From the NCBI RefSeq assembly GCF_001303895.1, contig NZ_LJSD01000037.1, positions 1 through 64,000 on the forward strand: a DNA stretch of 64,000 bases, read 5' to 3'. Source of the stretch: Mesorhizobium sp. 1M-11. Lineage in GTDB: Bacteria > Pseudomonadota > Alphaproteobacteria > Rhizobiales > Rhizobiaceae. The notes under the pieces are model-generated. The model was not told where the DNA came from. It saw only the letters and a list, made by a program, of their open reading frames with translations, and did no database searches. Below, in pieces: positions 22,937-33,276 of the stretch. Both the position numbers and the translations under genes were made by a program. The number at the start of each line of letters is the position of its first letter. Within the stretch, counting starts at the first letter, position 1.

Positions 22937-23749
22937 ATGGCCGATATCCTGCGCAAGATCGAAGCCTACAAGCGCGAAGAGATCGCCGCCGCCAAGGCGC
23001 GCCTGCCGCTCGCCGAGATCAAGGCACGTGCAGCCGATGCCGACCGTCCGCGCGGTTTCCTGGCCGCGCTTGAAGCCAAACGCGCGGCCGGCGCCTTTGC
23101 GCTGATCGCCGAGATCAAGAAGGCGAGCCCGTCAAAGGGGCTGATCCGCGCCGATTTTGACCCACCGTCGCTGGCACAGGCCTATCAGGCAGGCGGCGCC
23201 GCCTGCCTGTCGGTTCTGACCGATTCGCCATCTTTCCAGGGTGCGCCGGAATTCCTCACCACCGCTCGCAAGGCGGTGAATCTGCCTGCGCTACGCAAAG
23301 ATTTCCTGTTCGATCCTTATCAAGTCTACGAGGCTCGTGCCTGGGGTGCGGACGCCATTCTCATCATCATGGCGAGCGTCGACGATCAACTGGCTTCGGA
23401 ACTTGAAGAAACTGCCCTTTCGCTCGGCATGGACGCGCTTGTAGAAGTCCATGATGAAGAGGAGACGGAGCGCGCCCTAAAACTCGAATCGCGCCTCCTC
23501 GGCATCAACAATCGCAATCTGCGCACGTTCGAGACCAGTCTCGAAACCTCCGAGCGGCTGGCGGCGATGGTGCCTGCCGACCGCCTGCTGGTCAGCGAAA
23601 GTGGCATCTTCACCCATGACGACTGCCGCCGCATGGAAAAGAGCGGCATCGGCACTTTCCTCGTCGGCGAAAGCCTGATGCGGCAGGCCGATGTGACTGC
23701 GGCGACACGGGCGCTGCTGGGCCTCGAAACCAGGGCCGAGGCCGTCTGA
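22937..23749 (+). CDS. trpC: Indole-3-glycerol phosphate synthase
   Basis: Fourth step of tryptophan synthesis, a 270-residue TIM barrel. Motifs are [22 protein letters not shown] with the catalytic lysine, [45 protein letters not shown], [27 protein letters not shown] and [15 protein letters not shown]. It is a stand-alone enzyme with no TrpF fusion. The gene begins ten bases after trpD and ends one base before the moaC ATG, so the five-gene run ppiD to moeA is read as one unit. Confidence 0.97.
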   Translation: MADILRKIEAYKREEIAAAKARLPLAEIKARAADADRPRGFLAALEAKRAAGAFALIAEIKKASPSKGLIRADFDPPSLAQAYQAGGAACLSVLTDSPSFQGAPEFLTTARKAVNLPALRKDFLFDPYQVYEARAWGADAILIIMASVDDQLASELEETALSLGMDALVEVHDEEETERALKLESRLLGINNRNLRTFETSLETSERLAAMVPADRLLVSESGIFTHDDCRRMEKSGIGTFLVGESLMRQADVTAATRALLGLETRAEAV

Positions 23750-23750
23750 G

Positions 23751-24236
23751 ATGTCCGGGAACACCCTCACCCATCTCGGTGCGCAAGGCGAGGCGCACAT
23801 GGTCGATGTCGGTGACAAGGCCGAGACCATGCGCACGGCGGTGGCCGAAGGATTCGTCTCGATGCAGGCTGAAACGCTCGCCATGATACTCGATGGCAAT
23901 GCCAAGAAAGGCGACGTTCTGGGCACTGCTCGCATCGCCGGCATCATGGCAGCCAAGAAGGCACATGACCTGATCCCACTCTGCCATCCGCTGCTGTTGA
24001 CCAAGGTTTCTGTCGATATCGAGCCAGCCCCTGCTCTGCCCGGCCTGAAAGTCACCGCGCTTGCGCGCGTTACCGGCAAGACCGGTGTCGAAATGGAGGC
24101 GCTCACCGCCGCCTCGGTTGCATGCCTGACCATCTACGACATGGCCAAGGCAGTGGACCGTGCCATGGTTATTTCCGGTATCCGCCTGGTGGAAAAGAGC
24201 GGGGGTAAATCAGGCGACTACAGGGTGGAAACCTGA
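23751..24236 (+). CDS. moaC: Cyclic pyranopterin monophosphate synthase MoaC
   Basis: Turns the MoaA product into cyclic pyranopterin monophosphate in molybdenum cofactor synthesis; hexameric, cytoplasmic. 161 residues. Motifs seen are [53 protein letters not shown] and [27 protein letters not shown]. It is placed directly after trpC and its stop shares a base with the moeA ATG (TGATG), so MoaC and MoeA are made together; trpDC-moaC-moeA-lexA-comEC is a conserved rhizobial order. Confidence 0.97.
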   Translation: MSGNTLTHLGAQGEAHMVDVGDKAETMRTAVAEGFVSMQAETLAMILDGNAKKGDVLGTARIAGIMAAKKAHDLIPLCHPLLLTKVSVDIEPAPALPGLKVTALARVTGKTGVEMEALTAASVACLTIYDMAKAVDRAMVISGIRLVEKSGGKSGDYRVET

Positions 24237-25441
24237 TGTCGCTGTTGCCGGTCGAAGAAGCGCTGCAACGACTGCTGGACGACGCTGAACCACTCGCTGC
24301 GGAGACCGTCGCATTGACCGATGCCTTTGATCGGGTGCTGGCAGCTCCCCTGGCGGCGTTGCGCACACAGCCGCCTTTCGATGCCTCCGCTATGGACGGC
24401 TATGCGGCAAAGGCCGCCGATGTGGCCGCAACGCCGGTGACGTTGAAGGTGATCGGCAGTGCGCCAGCCGGCCGTGCGTTTCAGGGCGCCGTTGGTACCG
24501 GCGAGACCGTGCGCGTCTTCACCGGCGCACCGCTGCCCGCCGGCAGCGACACCATCGTCATCCAGGAAAACGTGCGCGACTTGGGCGATGGCTCCGTTGA
24601 AGTGTTGGAATCCGCATCCGAAGGCCGCAACATCCGCCGCAAAGGGCTGGATTTCAACGCTGGCGACGTTCTGCTCAAAAAAGGCCGCGTGCTCGACGCC
24701 GCAGCCTTGTCGCTGGCCGCTTCCGCAAACCATCCGGCACTTGCCGTGGTGCGCCGGCCGCTGGTTGCCATCATCGCCACGGGTGACGAACTTCTGCCGC
24801 CAGGTAGCACACCTGGTCCAGACCAGATCATTTCTTCCAACGCCTACGGCGTAGCAGCTGCAGCTCATTCCGTCGGCGCGCTCGCGCTCGATCTTGGCAT
24901 TGCGCCAGACCGCAAGGATGCTATCGCCGCGGCGGTACGACAGGCTGTCGAAGCTGGCGCCAATGTCATCGTCACCCTAGGCGGCGCCTCCGTCGGCGAC
25001 CACGACCTCGTGCACGACGTTCTGACCGGCGAAGGCATGACGCTGGATTTCTGGAAGCTCGCCATGCGCCCAGGCAAGCCGCTGATGTTTGGCCGCATGG
25101 GTGCGATCCGTTGCATCGGCTTGCCTGGAAACCCGGTGGCTAGCCTGGTCTGCTCGCAGCTTTTCCTGAAACCCCTGCTTGCCCGTCTTGGCGGCCGCCC
25201 CTTCAGCCAGGATATCCGCGAGGCAAGCCTCACAACCGATATGGCGGCCAACGACCGCAGGCAGGACTACATCCGCGCCCGGATCGAACAGGATGGCAGC
25301 AGATTGGCCGCGACGCCGTTCGGCGTTCAGGATTCCTCGATGTTGCGTGCTTTATCGGATGCCAACGGGCTGATCATTCGCCCGCCACATGCACCCAAGG
25401 CCGAAGCCGGCTCCACCTGCCAGGTGCTGATGCTGCGCTGA
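24236..25441 (+). CDS. moeA: Molybdopterin molybdenumtransferase MoeA
   Basis: Inserts molybdate into adenylylated molybdopterin, the last step of molybdenum cofactor synthesis. 401 residues with the family's domains: the N-terminal part has PPFDASAMDGYA and FTGAPLPAGSDTIVIQE; the MPT-binding domain has IATGDELLPPG, ISSNAYG, VTLGGASVGDHDLV, FWKLAMRPGKPLMFG and GLPGNPVASLV. A small C-terminal beta domain ends the protein. It is the last gene of the ppiD-moeA run and is followed by a hairpin terminator. Confidence 0.97.
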   Translation: MSLLPVEEALQRLLDDAEPLAAETVALTDAFDRVLAAPLAALRTQPPFDASAMDGYAAKAADVAATPVTLKVIGSAPAGRAFQGAVGTGETVRVFTGAPLPAGSDTIVIQENVRDLGDGSVEVLESASEGRNIRRKGLDFNAGDVLLKKGRVLDAAALSLAASANHPALAVVRRPLVAIIATGDELLPPGSTPGPDQIISSNAYGVAAAAHSVGALALDLGIAPDRKDAIAAAVRQAVEAGANVIVTLGGASVGDHDLVHDVLTGEGMTLDFWKLAMRPGKPLMFGRMGAIRCIGLPGNPVASLVCSQLFLKPLLARLGGRPFSQDIREASLTTDMAANDRRQDYIRARIEQDGSRLAATPFGVQDSSMLRALSDANGLIIRPPHAPKAEAGSTCQVLMLR

Positions 25442-25463
25442 TCTGGGAAGAAGGCAGATAGCA

Positions 25464-25495
25464 AAGCCCCGGCTGTCTCTCGGCAGCCAGGGCTT
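25464..25495. terminator. Terminator between moeA and the DUF1236 gene
   Basis: AAGCCCCGGCTG (25464-25475) and CAGCCAGGGCTT (25484-25495) form a 12-base stem with one mismatch and an 8-base loop, between two convergent stops. It probably serves moeA and perhaps also the opposite gene. Confidence 0.7.
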
Positions 25496-25506
25496 CAACC
25501 ATCGGA

Positions 25507-25836
25507 TCAGTTCAAGACCTCAACGATTTCATACGTTTCCGGATCCACAAGAACCGCCCTGTTGTCGATGACGGTGTAACGATATCGTGTATCGGGAACT
25601 TCATGGAGCGTTACCGTTTCCGGTACTCTCGAACCCAGATTGAGTTCCAACCCGAGCACATTGATCGAAGCCACGGGGTTCTTGCGGACATACTCGCGGA
25701 TGACGGTCTTCTGCTCCGGCTGGATCACCACTGAACCTGGCCGTTGTGCCGGGACCACCACGGTATCCTGTGCGTGGCTGGCAGCAGCGCCTGCAAGGAC
25801 TGCGCAAACGGCATATATCGGAAGAAGCGTTTTCAT
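25507..25836 (-). CDS. Secreted DUF1236 family protein
   Basis: 109-residue exported protein. The signal peptide (MKTLLPIYAVCAVLAGAAA, cleavage near SHAQ) is followed by TVIREYVRKNPVASI, ETVTLHEVPDTRYRYTVIDNRAVLVDPETYEIVEVLN. The C-terminal part, YRY-(x)-VIDNRAVLVDP-TYEIVEV, is the DUF1236 pattern that occurs in many small rhizobial periplasmic proteins. Function unknown. A GAAAGGAG ribosome site precedes the ATG. It is divergent from lexA across a 359-base gap. Confidence 0.85.
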   Translation of the reverse strand: MKTLLPIYAVCAVLAGAAASHAQDTVVVPAQRPGSVVIQPEQKTVIREYVRKNPVASINVLGLELNLGSRVPETVTLHEVPDTRYRYTVIDNRAVLVDPETYEIVEVLN

Positions 25837-26195
25837 CGTTTTCTCCTTTCAAGCACGATTGCCCGAAGGAAGAATGCGGACGTCAACGGCCCCGTTCCTA
25901 ATGAATTAAGGTCTTGTTGCGGCAACTTTGTGCCGAAACCACACGGCAAGGTCCCGCCGATAAGGGCTGTAGACGAATTAGCCTTACTCGCCGCCGGCAT
26001 GGGCTCATGCAGAAAGACTTTCGGAGGATTCAACACCGGACGTTTCGAAACAGACTGGGAGTTGCCCGATCGTTAGCTGAACAAAGCGTCAACAAATTCA
26101 CTAAACTTTAAAAGGTTGCGGAACACAAATGGAACAGATAGTGTTTGTTCTGGATTTGTTTTTCTGATTCTGGTTCCGTTCCACGGAGGGTGGCT
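25837..26195. other. Non-coding region upstream of lexA
   Basis: 359 bases between the divergent DUF1236 gene and lexA. It is visibly richer in A/T than its neighbours near 26080-26170. It holds a short perfect palindrome GTTGC-G-GCAAC near 25915-25925, the SOS box at 26121-26135 and the lexA ribosome site GGAGGG at 26185-26190. I see no believable gene in it. Confidence 0.7.
26121..26135 (+). promoter_or_regulatory. LexA (SOS) box of lexA
   Basis: GAAC (26121-26124), seven bases, then GAAC (26132-26135). This is the direct-repeat GAAC-N7-GAAC (GTTC-N7-GTTC on the other strand) operator known for alphaproteobacterial LexA. It lies 60 bases before the lexA ATG, so lexA is autoregulated. A second, imperfect GTTC-N7-GTTT occurs at 26147-26161. 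Confidence 0.88.
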
Positions 26196-26918
26196 ATGCT
26201 GACACGCAAGCAACATGAGCTTTTGCTCTTCATCCATGAACGGCTGAAGGAAAGCGGAATTCCGCCTTCTTTCGACGAGATGAAGGAAGCGCTGGATCTT
26301 GCCTCGAAGTCCGGCATCCACCGCCTCATAACCGCTCTGGAAGAGCGCGGCTTCATTCGCCGACTGCCAAACCGGGCGCGTGCGCTGGAAGTGCTGAGGC
26401 TGCCCGATTCGATCGCGCCCGGCCTCAACGCGGCTAGAAAATTTTCGCCCGCTGTCATCCAGGGCAGTCTGGGGCGGCCTGCACCCAAGGAACCGCAACG
26501 CCTGCAGGCCCCAGGCAATGACGACGATGCCACGGCTTCCGTTTCCATCCCAGTCATGGGTCGCATCGCCGCCGGCGTACCGATCGACGCGATCCAGCAC
26601 CGCACCCATTCGATCTCCGTGCCTCCCGATATGATTGCGGGGGGGGAGCACTATGCATTGGAAGTCAAAGGCGACTCCATGATCGAGGCCGGTATTTTCG
26701 ACGGCGACACGGTCATCATCCGCAATGCCAATACGGCCAATCCTGGCGAAATCGTCGTGGCGCTCGTCGACGAGGAAGAAGCGACGCTCAAGCGATTCCG
26801 TCGCAAAGGTGCCTCGATCGCGCTGGAGGCCGCCAATCCAGCCTATGAGACCCGCATCTTTGGCCCGGACCGGGTCAAAGTACAAGGCAAGCTGGTTGGG
26901 TTGATCCGCCGCTATTGA
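26196..26918 (+). CDS. lexA: SOS repressor LexA
   Basis: Repressor of DNA-damage genes that cleaves itself when RecA filaments form. 240 residues, the usual rhizobial length. Residues 1-70 are the winged-helix DNA-binding domain ([39 protein letters not shown]). After a long linker the protease domain follows, with the Ala126-Gly127 cleavage site (RIAAGVP), catalytic Ser161 ([11 protein letters not shown]) and Lys199 (EATLKRF). The ATG at 26196 has a GGAGGG site and lies downstream of a clear SOS box. Convergent with comEC, 21 bases apart. Confidence 0.97.
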   Translation: MLTRKQHELLLFIHERLKESGIPPSFDEMKEALDLASKSGIHRLITALEERGFIRRLPNRARALEVLRLPDSIAPGLNAARKFSPAVIQGSLGRPAPKEPQRLQAPGNDDDATASVSIPVMGRIAAGVPIDAIQHRTHSISVPPDMIAGGEHYALEVKGDSMIEAGIFDGDTVIIRNANTANPGEIVVALVDEEEATLKRFRRKGASIALEAANPAYETRIFGPDRVKVQGKLVGLIRRY

Positions 26919-26939
26919 GTGAACGGCCTAATTTCGCAG

Positions 26940-29483
26940 TCACTTGGCCGGCCGCACATCAGGAATTGTGGCAGGTTCTGCAGCCAGGTGAGGCTGATCA
27001 TCCCGGCGTTTGGATTTGAACGTTTTTTTAGGAAGCGGTGGCAGCCCCCTCGCCTCGCGGGTGAACAAGCGCTGTACATGCCAGGGTCGATTTGTGCTCT
27101 CGAGCGCGAACAGGATATTAGCCGACTTATCAGCAGAAACATCAAATCGTACCGCCGCACTGCCGGTGCGGGCGAGATCCTTCTTGGTAACCACCAAGAT
27201 CGCCGGGTCGTTGCAGGGGTCGGATGCAGTGGCATCGTCGATGACAATGAGTGAGGCGACCCCACAAGCCGATTTCGCTGCATCGGCATATGCAGTCATC
27301 ACCACGACCGCACCCGACGGATGGCGCGCGAAACACAGGCGCCGTGCACATAGGAAGGGTGTGCCGAAAGGCATGTCGAGCACATTTTGAACGGTCATTT
27401 CAACGTCAGCCGAAACATCCTCCGGCAAGACCGTCGTCTCCACATTGAGTGCGCGACGCCAATTGTCCAGCGTGAAAACATTGGGCCGCGCTCGGCTGAC
27501 GGCGACCTCATCGTCGCCGATCGGCAGCGCGACGAGGCGCGCATCCTCGGAGATCAGCACGTCGGGCGTTTCGACATTGCTCATCGTCAGCATACCGGCG
27601 AGCGCAAAAGGCAGCGCCAGCCAGCGCAACCATGTCGTGGTCATCGCGCCGATAGCGAGCGCTGCGGTGACGAAGAGCACTGACTGGGTCGAGACGAGCC
27701 CTACTCCGTCGACAGGGGAGCGCATGGAAATCCATTCGGCGATCGCCATCATCACCGTCAGTCCCTTGCCCATCACATAGAGAAACGGCCAGTCGGCGCC
27801 AAACGGCATGGCAAATGCGCTGAAAATGGCAGCCAGCATGATGAGCGAAACCACCGGCATCACGGCCAGATTAGCGAACAGGCTGAGGGGCGAGACACGC
27901 TGGAAATGCCAGACCGCGAAGAGTGCCGTTGCCAGCCCAGCAACGATCGAGGTCGCTGCCATGCCACCTACCGCAATCAGCGACTTGTGCGCGAGGAACC
28001 CCGCAAACGAGCGCGCTGGCGGCGGGGCACTAGGCGTTGCACTACGACGCTCTGCCCAAGCCGCGTAGGCTCCAATCAGCGCGGCGGTCGCCGCAAACGA
28101 CATTTGGAAAGATGGACCAACCACCTCATGCGGCGCGGTCAGGATCACGATCACAGCCGAGATTGCAAGATTGCGCATCGACAGCGCGGCTCGGTCGAAC
28201 AGCACCGCAATCAGCATCACCGCCAGCATGATGAAGCTGCGCTCGGCCGCCACCACCACACCCGAGATCGCGAGATACGCAGCAATCGAACAGAGGGCAG
28301 CGAAGGCGGCGTATTTCTTGACCGGTCGACGTGTCGAAAAATCGGGGAACAGGGCGAATGTGCCGCGCAGCAGCAGCAGAATAGCTCCGGCCACCATTGC
28401 CATGTGCAGGCCGGAGATCGAGATGATGTGATAGATGCCCGTCCTTCGCATCGCTTCGTTGACGGAATCTGGAATGCCGGCGCGCACACCGACGATCAGC
28501 GCTGCCGCAATCTCGCCCTCCGATCCACCGATCGAGGCGCGAATGCGATCGGCGATCACCTCGCGCGCGCGTTCGACCGCAACCGACAGCCGTGTGGTGA
28601 GCGGCGCAGGACTCTCCCCATCTGGTGCGAGCTTCGGCTTGCCCATGAAGAAGCCGGTCGCGCCGATGCCGTCGAAATAGCTTTCGAAGGAGAAGTCGTA
28701 GCCACCAGGTCGCACCGGGCCGGCCGGCGGCATCAAGCGGGCGTAACCGGATACGATCGATCCGGCACGGATGTCGGCCGGCATCCCCAGCGCCGAAAGC
28801 CGCACGCGCTCCGGTTGGTATCGCAGCTTGGGCCGCTCGGTGGCGATGACGTCAAGCGTCAGCCGTGTGCGCCCGCTCGCCATCGGCTCGACCGAGATCA
28901 CCCGCCCCGTCACCCTGGTTGAAACCTGTGCGCCCAACATGTTGCCGGGCATGCGCCACGTCTCGATCTTGGCGGCAAGAATGCCGAGTACGAAGAAAAG
29001 CACAGCCATCGCTGCGAGATGCGCGCCGAGACGGCGGCGTGAAAACAGCGCAATGACAGCAAGAACCAGGCCGCCGGCAACCAACTGCGGGAAGGCCGGC
29101 TCCCGATCGAGTGAGAAGTAGACCGTCGCCCCGGCCGCCAGGAAAACAGGCACAAACAGGAAGGCGACGCCACGATCGAGTTCCAAAGCGACCGCCTTGG
29201 CGAAGAGACCACGCGGGTCTCTGCCGACCAGTTTTGTCAGGCGTCGCCGGCCAGCCTCGAACCATGAAGGTTCGTCGGAACGCCCGGCATGCGTGTCAGA
29301 ACGAAGACGCTGGCGAGCAGAAACCAGGTCATCGAGCGCCGACTGCCCTCCGATCGTCAGAGTGTCCGTGGATGCGGCTGCGGCATCGCCGCCGTCACCC
29401 TTTTGGGAAGCAAACAAAAGACGCTCATTGATGCCGTGTTCGGCATCAATGGCCTCTCGCCCACCCCTCCCCGCTCCAGCCAT
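26940..29483 (-). CDS. comEC: ComEC/Rec2 family competence-type membrane protein
   Basis: Large polytopic membrane protein, up to 847 residues, of the DNA-uptake channel family. After a hydrophilic N-terminus come two membrane segments and a DUF4131-like OB domain (VTGRVISVEPMASGRTRLTLDV), then the Competence domain with IYHIISISGLHMAMVAGAILLLL and several helices. The C-terminal part shows no HxHxDH metallo-beta-lactamase motif, unlike Bacillus ComEC. The start is uncertain: the first ATG at 29483 gives an unusually long polar lead of about 100 residues. It is the usual neighbour of lexA and of divergent gltX in Rhizobiales. Confidence 0.88.
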   Translation of the reverse strand: MAGAGRGGREAIDAEHGINERLLFASQKGDGGDAAAASTDTLTIGGQSALDDLVSARQRLRSDTHAGRSDEPSWFEAGRRRLTKLVGRDPRGLFAKAVALELDRGVAFLFVPVFLAAGATVYFSLDREPAFPQLVAGGLVLAVIALFSRRRLGAHLAAMAVLFFVLGILAAKIETWRMPGNMLGAQVSTRVTGRVISVEPMASGRTRLTLDVIATERPKLRYQPERVRLSALGMPADIRAGSIVSGYARLMPPAGPVRPGGYDFSFESYFDGIGATGFFMGKPKLAPDGESPAPLTTRLSVAVERAREVIADRIRASIGGSEGEIAAALIVGVRAGIPDSVNEAMRRTGIYHIISISGLHMAMVAGAILLLLRGTFALFPDFSTRRPVKKYAAFAALCSIAAYLAISGVVVAAERSFIMLAVMLIAVLFDRAALSMRNLAISAVIVILTAPHEVVGPSFQMSFAATAALIGAYAAWAERRSATPSAPPPARSFAGFLAHKSLIAVGGMAATSIVAGLATALFAVWHFQRVSPLSLFANLAVMPVVSLIMLAAIFSAFAMPFGADWPFLYVMGKGLTVMMAIAEWISMRSPVDGVGLVSTQSVLFVTAALAIGAMTTTWLRWLALPFALAGMLTMSNVETPDVLISEDARLVALPIGDDEVAVSRARPNVFTLDNWRRALNVETTVLPEDVSADVEMTVQNVLDMPFGTPFLCARRLCFARHPSGAVVVMTAYADAAKSACGVASLIVIDDATASDPCNDPAILVVTKKDLARTGSAAVRFDVSADKSANILFALESTNRPWHVQRLFTREARGLPPLPKKTFKSKRRDDQPHLAAEPATIPDVRPAK

Positions 29484-29575
29484 CGGGCCTGCCCCTTGCG
29501 CCCCTGACCTCCTATGCTACATGAACGCCCAAACAACGAAAGTCCGCGCTTCTGGCGCTTCTCCCAGAGAGTTCC

Positions 29576-30997
29576 ATGTCCGATCAGGTCGTCACCCGTT
29601 TCGCCCCTTCGCCTACCGGTTTCCTGCACATCGGTGGTGCGCGCACAGCACTGTTCAACTGGCTTTATGCCATGCACACCAACGGCAAGATGCTGCTGCG
29701 CATCGAAGACACGGACCGCGAACGTTCGACCGAGGCAGCGACCACCGCTATCCTCGATGGATTGACCTGGCTCGGCCTTAACTGGGACGGCGAGGCCATC
29801 TCGCAATTCCAGCGCGCCGCGCGCCACCGCGAGGTCGCCGAAGAACTGGTGCGGCTGGGCAAGGCCTATTACGCCTACGAGACGCCCGCGGAGCTAGACG
29901 CGATGCGGGAAGCCGCTCGCGCACAAGGGTTGCCACCGCGCTACAGTGGCCATTGGCGCGACCGCGATAACACCGAGGCGCCGAAGGGCGTGGCAGGTGC
30001 AATCCGCATCAAGGTGCCGCGCGAGGGCGAGACCGTCGTTGACGATCTCGTACAGGGCGAGGTGCGCTTTCCCAACAAGGATCTCGACGATTTCATCATC
30101 CTGCGCTCGGACGGTGTACCGACCTACATGCACGCCGTCGTGGTCGACGATCACGACATGGGCGTCACTCATATCATCCGAGGCGACGATCATCTGACCA
30201 ATGCCGCACGCCAGACCGCGATCTACCGTGCCATGGGCTGGGATGTGCCAAAGATGGCGCATATTCCGCTGATCCACGGCGCCGATGGCGCCAAGCTGTC
30301 CAAGCGCCACGGCGCGCTTGGCGTCGAGGCCTATCGCGCCATGGGCTATCTGCCGGAGGCACTGCTCAACTATCTGGCCCGCCTTGGCTGGAGCCACGGC
30401 GACGACGAAGTCATGTCGATCGACCAAATGGTGTCTTGGTTCGACATCGTCGACGTCAACAAGGGTGCTGCCCGCTTCGACTTCGCCAAACTCGAGGCGC
30501 TGAACGGTGTCCACATGCGTGGCATGGACGATGCGGCGCTGACCAAGGTGTTTTTCGACACACTGCCTTACCTGCCAAATGGCGAGACCCTGGCCGCCCA
30601 GTTGGACGAGAAAAAGAAAGCACAGATATTGCAGGCGATGCCGGGCCTGAAGGAGCGCGCCAAGACGCTGGTCGAGCTCGCCGACAGTCTCTATTTCATC
30701 GCGGCCCATCGCCCGCTGCAGTTGGATGAAAAGGCAGCCTCCCTGCTCGATGCCGACGCCAAAGCCGTTCTGAAGGCAGTGCTTGGCCATTTCCAGGAGC
30801 TCGGCGAGTGGACTGTCACGACCACCGAAGCCGCCGTGCGTGCCTATGCCGAAACGGCGGGCGTCAAACTCGGCAAGGTGGCGCAGCCTTTGCGCGCCGC
30901 CCTGACCGGCCGCAGCACCTCGCCGGGCGTTTTCGACGTGCTTGCCGTGCTTGGCCGCGACGAAAGTCTTGCTCGCATCGCAGATCAAATCGATTAG
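29576..30997 (+). CDS. gltX: Glutamate--tRNA ligase
   Basis: Class I aminoacyl-tRNA synthetase of 473 residues. The ATP-binding HIGH-type motif reads HIGG at 18-21 ([20 protein letters not shown]) and the KMSKS-type motif reads KLSKR at 240-244. [11 protein letters not shown] is typical. In rhizobia glutaminyl-tRNA is made by mischarging with GltX and amidation by GatCAB, so this enzyme is likely non-discriminating; that is inference from the taxon. It is divergent from comEC (92-base gap) and 176 bases before gltA. A 6-base hairpin (AGTTCT/AGAACT, 30999-31016) follows its stop. Confidence 0.97.
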   Translation: MSDQVVTRFAPSPTGFLHIGGARTALFNWLYAMHTNGKMLLRIEDTDRERSTEAATTAILDGLTWLGLNWDGEAISQFQRAARHREVAEELVRLGKAYYAYETPAELDAMREAARAQGLPPRYSGHWRDRDNTEAPKGVAGAIRIKVPREGETVVDDLVQGEVRFPNKDLDDFIILRSDGVPTYMHAVVVDDHDMGVTHIIRGDDHLTNAARQTAIYRAMGWDVPKMAHIPLIHGADGAKLSKRHGALGVEAYRAMGYLPEALLNYLARLGWSHGDDEVMSIDQMVSWFDIVDVNKGAARFDFAKLEALNGVHMRGMDDAALTKVFFDTLPYLPNGETLAAQLDEKKKAQILQAMPGLKERAKTLVELADSLYFIAAHRPLQLDEKAASLLDADAKAVLKAVLGHFQELGEWTVTTTEAAVRAYAETAGVKLGKVAQPLRAALTGRSTSPGVFDVLAVLGRDESLARIADQID

Positions 30998-31173
30998 GAG
31001 TTCTGGTCCAAGAACTTTAGCATTGAAAGGTTTCTTTTGCGGTGCAACATTGCCGCCGGATCAATCAGCCCTATTTATCCCGGCGGCTGTAATCTCGCGC
31101 ATTTCAAGGGCTTGGGGCGTTCCGCGTAGCGGATCGTCTTGGCTTGCAGACAAGGGAACAAAAGGAGTTTGCG

Positions 31174-32463
31174 ATGACCGGACAGACGGCAAAACTGGAA
31201 CTCGACGGCAAAACGCACGAGTTCAAGGTCCGAAGCGGTTCGGTCGGCCCGGATGTGATCGACATCGGCTCGCTCTACTCGACCACCGGCGCTTTCACCT
31301 ACGATCCCGGCTTCACTTCGACGGCTAGCTGCGAGTCCGGCATTACCTATATCGACGGCGATGCCGGCGTACTTCTGCATCGCGGCTATCCGATCGACCA
31401 GCTCGCCGAGCACGGCGATTTCCTGGAAGTCTGTTACCTGCTGCTCTACGGCGAACTGCCGACCAAGGCGCAGAAAGACGATTTCGATTACCGCGTTACG
31501 CGCCACACCATGGTGCACGAACAGATGACCCGGTTCTTCACGGGATTCCGCCGCGACGCCCACCCGATGGCGGTCATGTGCGGCGTCGTCGGCGCGCTAT
31601 CAGCCTTCTATCACGACTCGACCGACATTTCCGATCCGTACCAGCGCATGGTCGCTTCCGTGCGCCTGATCGCCAAGATGCCGACCATCGCGGCGATGGC
31701 CTACAAGTACCATATCGGCCAGCCCTTCGTTTATCCGAAGAACGAGCTGAACTTCGCCGCCAACTTCCTGCACATGTGCTTTGCCGTGCCCTGTGAGGAA
31801 TACAAGGTCAATCCAGTGCTTGCGCGCGCCATGGAGCGGATCTTCATCCTGCATGCCGACCACGAGCAGAACGCCTCGACTTCAACGGTGCGTCTTGCCG
31901 GCTCGTCGGGCGCCAATCCCTTCGCCTGCATCGCCGCCGGCATCGCATGTCTGTGGGGGCCTGCACATGGCGGAGCCAACGAGGCAGCGCTCAACATGCT
32001 GTCCGAGATCGGCAGCGTCGACCGCATTCCGGAATACATCGCCCGCGCCAAGGACAAGAACGATCCGTTCCGCCTGATGGGCTTCGGCCATCGCGTCTAC
32101 AAGAACTACGATCCACGCGCCAAGATCATGCAGAAGACCACGCACGAAGTGCTTGGCGAACTGGGCATCAAGGACGATCCGACGCTCGACGTGGCGATCG
32201 AGCTCGAAAGGATTGCGCTGACCGATGAATATTTTATCGAGAAGAAGCTCTATCCGAATATCGACTTCTATTCCGGCATCACGCTGAAGGCACTCGGCTT
32301 CCCGACCACCATGTTCACCGTGCTGTTTGCCGTCGCCCGCACGGTCGGCTGGATCGCGCAATGGAAGGAAATGATCGAGGATCCGCACCAGAAGATCGGT
32401 CGCCCGCGCCAGCTCTATACCGGTGCGCCAGAGCGTGACTATGTACCCATCGCCAAGCGCTGA
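31174..32463 (+). CDS. gltA: Citrate synthase (type II)
   Basis: First enzyme of the TCA cycle, condensing acetyl-CoA with oxaloacetate. 429 residues, the length of the NADH-sensitive hexameric type. Key motifs are [62 protein letters not shown], the active histidine in [14 protein letters not shown], and the catalytic aspartate in PNIDFYSG. The ATG at 31174 has an AAAGGAG site; ten further upstream codons are not needed. A rho-independent terminator follows at 32489. Confidence 0.98.
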   Translation: MTGQTAKLELDGKTHEFKVRSGSVGPDVIDIGSLYSTTGAFTYDPGFTSTASCESGITYIDGDAGVLLHRGYPIDQLAEHGDFLEVCYLLLYGELPTKAQKDDFDYRVTRHTMVHEQMTRFFTGFRRDAHPMAVMCGVVGALSAFYHDSTDISDPYQRMVASVRLIAKMPTIAAMAYKYHIGQPFVYPKNELNFAANFLHMCFAVPCEEYKVNPVLARAMERIFILHADHEQNASTSTVRLAGSSGANPFACIAAGIACLWGPAHGGANEAALNMLSEIGSVDRIPEYIARAKDKNDPFRLMGFGHRVYKNYDPRAKIMQKTTHEVLGELGIKDDPTLDVAIELERIALTDEYFIEKKLYPNIDFYSGITLKALGFPTTMFTVLFAVARTVGWIAQWKEMIEDPHQKIGRPRQLYTGAPERDYVPIAKR

Positions 32464-32488
32464 CCATCCACACTCAGGCTGACATGCC

Positions 32489-32520
32489 ACCGCCCTTGAT
32501 GCAGCCGCGTCAAGGGCGGT
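32489..32520 (+). terminator. Rho-independent terminator of gltA
   Basis: ACCGCCCTTGA (32489-32499) and TCAAGGGCGGT (32510-32520) form a perfect 11-base stem with a 10-base loop, followed by TTCCGTTTG, 26 bases after the stop codon. Confidence 0.82.
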
Positions 32521-32733
32521 TTCCGTTTGTAATTAAAGACATAACGAACTGCATTCCTGCCTTGCAACGCGGCCGGGACCATCACGCCATTCTCAACAAC
32601 TGTTGATTTGCGAGGCCTGCCATTTGACCGTGCGCCGGTGGCCTCCGACGCGATTCCTCGCTAGGTGCGAACTGGCAGCACACGCTGCATTTGAGATCAC
32701 CCGAACCATTCAACCAAGATATTGAGGGATATT

Positions 32734-33126
32734 ATGAAACTTGGTTTTCTGCAGTCCTGGGCGCCACAACTGCTCAGCATCTTGCGCATCATCACCGCGG
32801 CCACGTTCTTGACGCATGGCACCATGAAGCTGCTCGCTTGGCCCGCTCCGTTCCCCTATCCGCTCAACGGCCTCACCACCACGGCTGCCGCACTTGAGAT
32901 CATTGGCGGTGTGCTGCTGGTCATCGGCCTGTTTTCGCGGCCCGTGGCCTTCATCCTCTCCGGCCTGATGGCGTTCGCCTATTTCATTGCGCATGCTCCG
33001 CAGGGCTTCTTCCCGGTGCTCAACGGTGGTGAAGCCGCCATGCTGTTCTGCTTCGTATTCCTTTTTATTGCCGCTGCCGGCCCCGGTGCGTGGAGCATGG
33101 ACGCTGCGCTCGGCAAGGACAAATAA
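32734..33126 (+). CDS. DoxX family membrane protein
   Basis: 130-residue inner-membrane protein with four predicted helices of the DoxX family (LLSILRIITAATFLTHGTMKLLAWP, AAALEIIGGVLLVIGLFSRPVAFILSGLMAFAYFIAHAPQGFFPVLNGGEAAMLFCFVFLFIAAAG). Family members are linked to oxidative stress or thiosulfate/quinone chemistry, but the role of this one is not known. The ATG at 32734 follows TTGAGGGATATT, a fair ribosome site. It is monocistronic between two hairpins. Confidence 0.9.
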   Translation: MKLGFLQSWAPQLLSILRIITAATFLTHGTMKLLAWPAPFPYPLNGLTTTAAALEIIGGVLLVIGLFSRPVAFILSGLMAFAYFIAHAPQGFFPVLNGGEAAMLFCFVFLFIAAAGPGAWSMDAALGKDK

Positions 33127-33157
33127 TCCGCGTGCGATAACAACGACCGCGAACATG

Positions 33158-33189
33158 CAACCGGCCCCAAAACGCTGGCTGTTTTTTTT
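33158..33189 (+). terminator. Probable terminator of the DoxX gene
   Basis: CAACCGGC (33158-33165) can pair with GCTGGCTG (33174-33181) with one mismatch and one G-T pair, followed at once by eight T (33182-33189). Confidence 0.55.
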
Positions 33190-33276
33190 GCTCCGGATCC
33201 GACTGCTCCTGACTCAAGCCTGTCAGGGTGGAAAGGTTATCGTCGATTGTTTCTTCGTTTCACGGAGCACGCTGCG

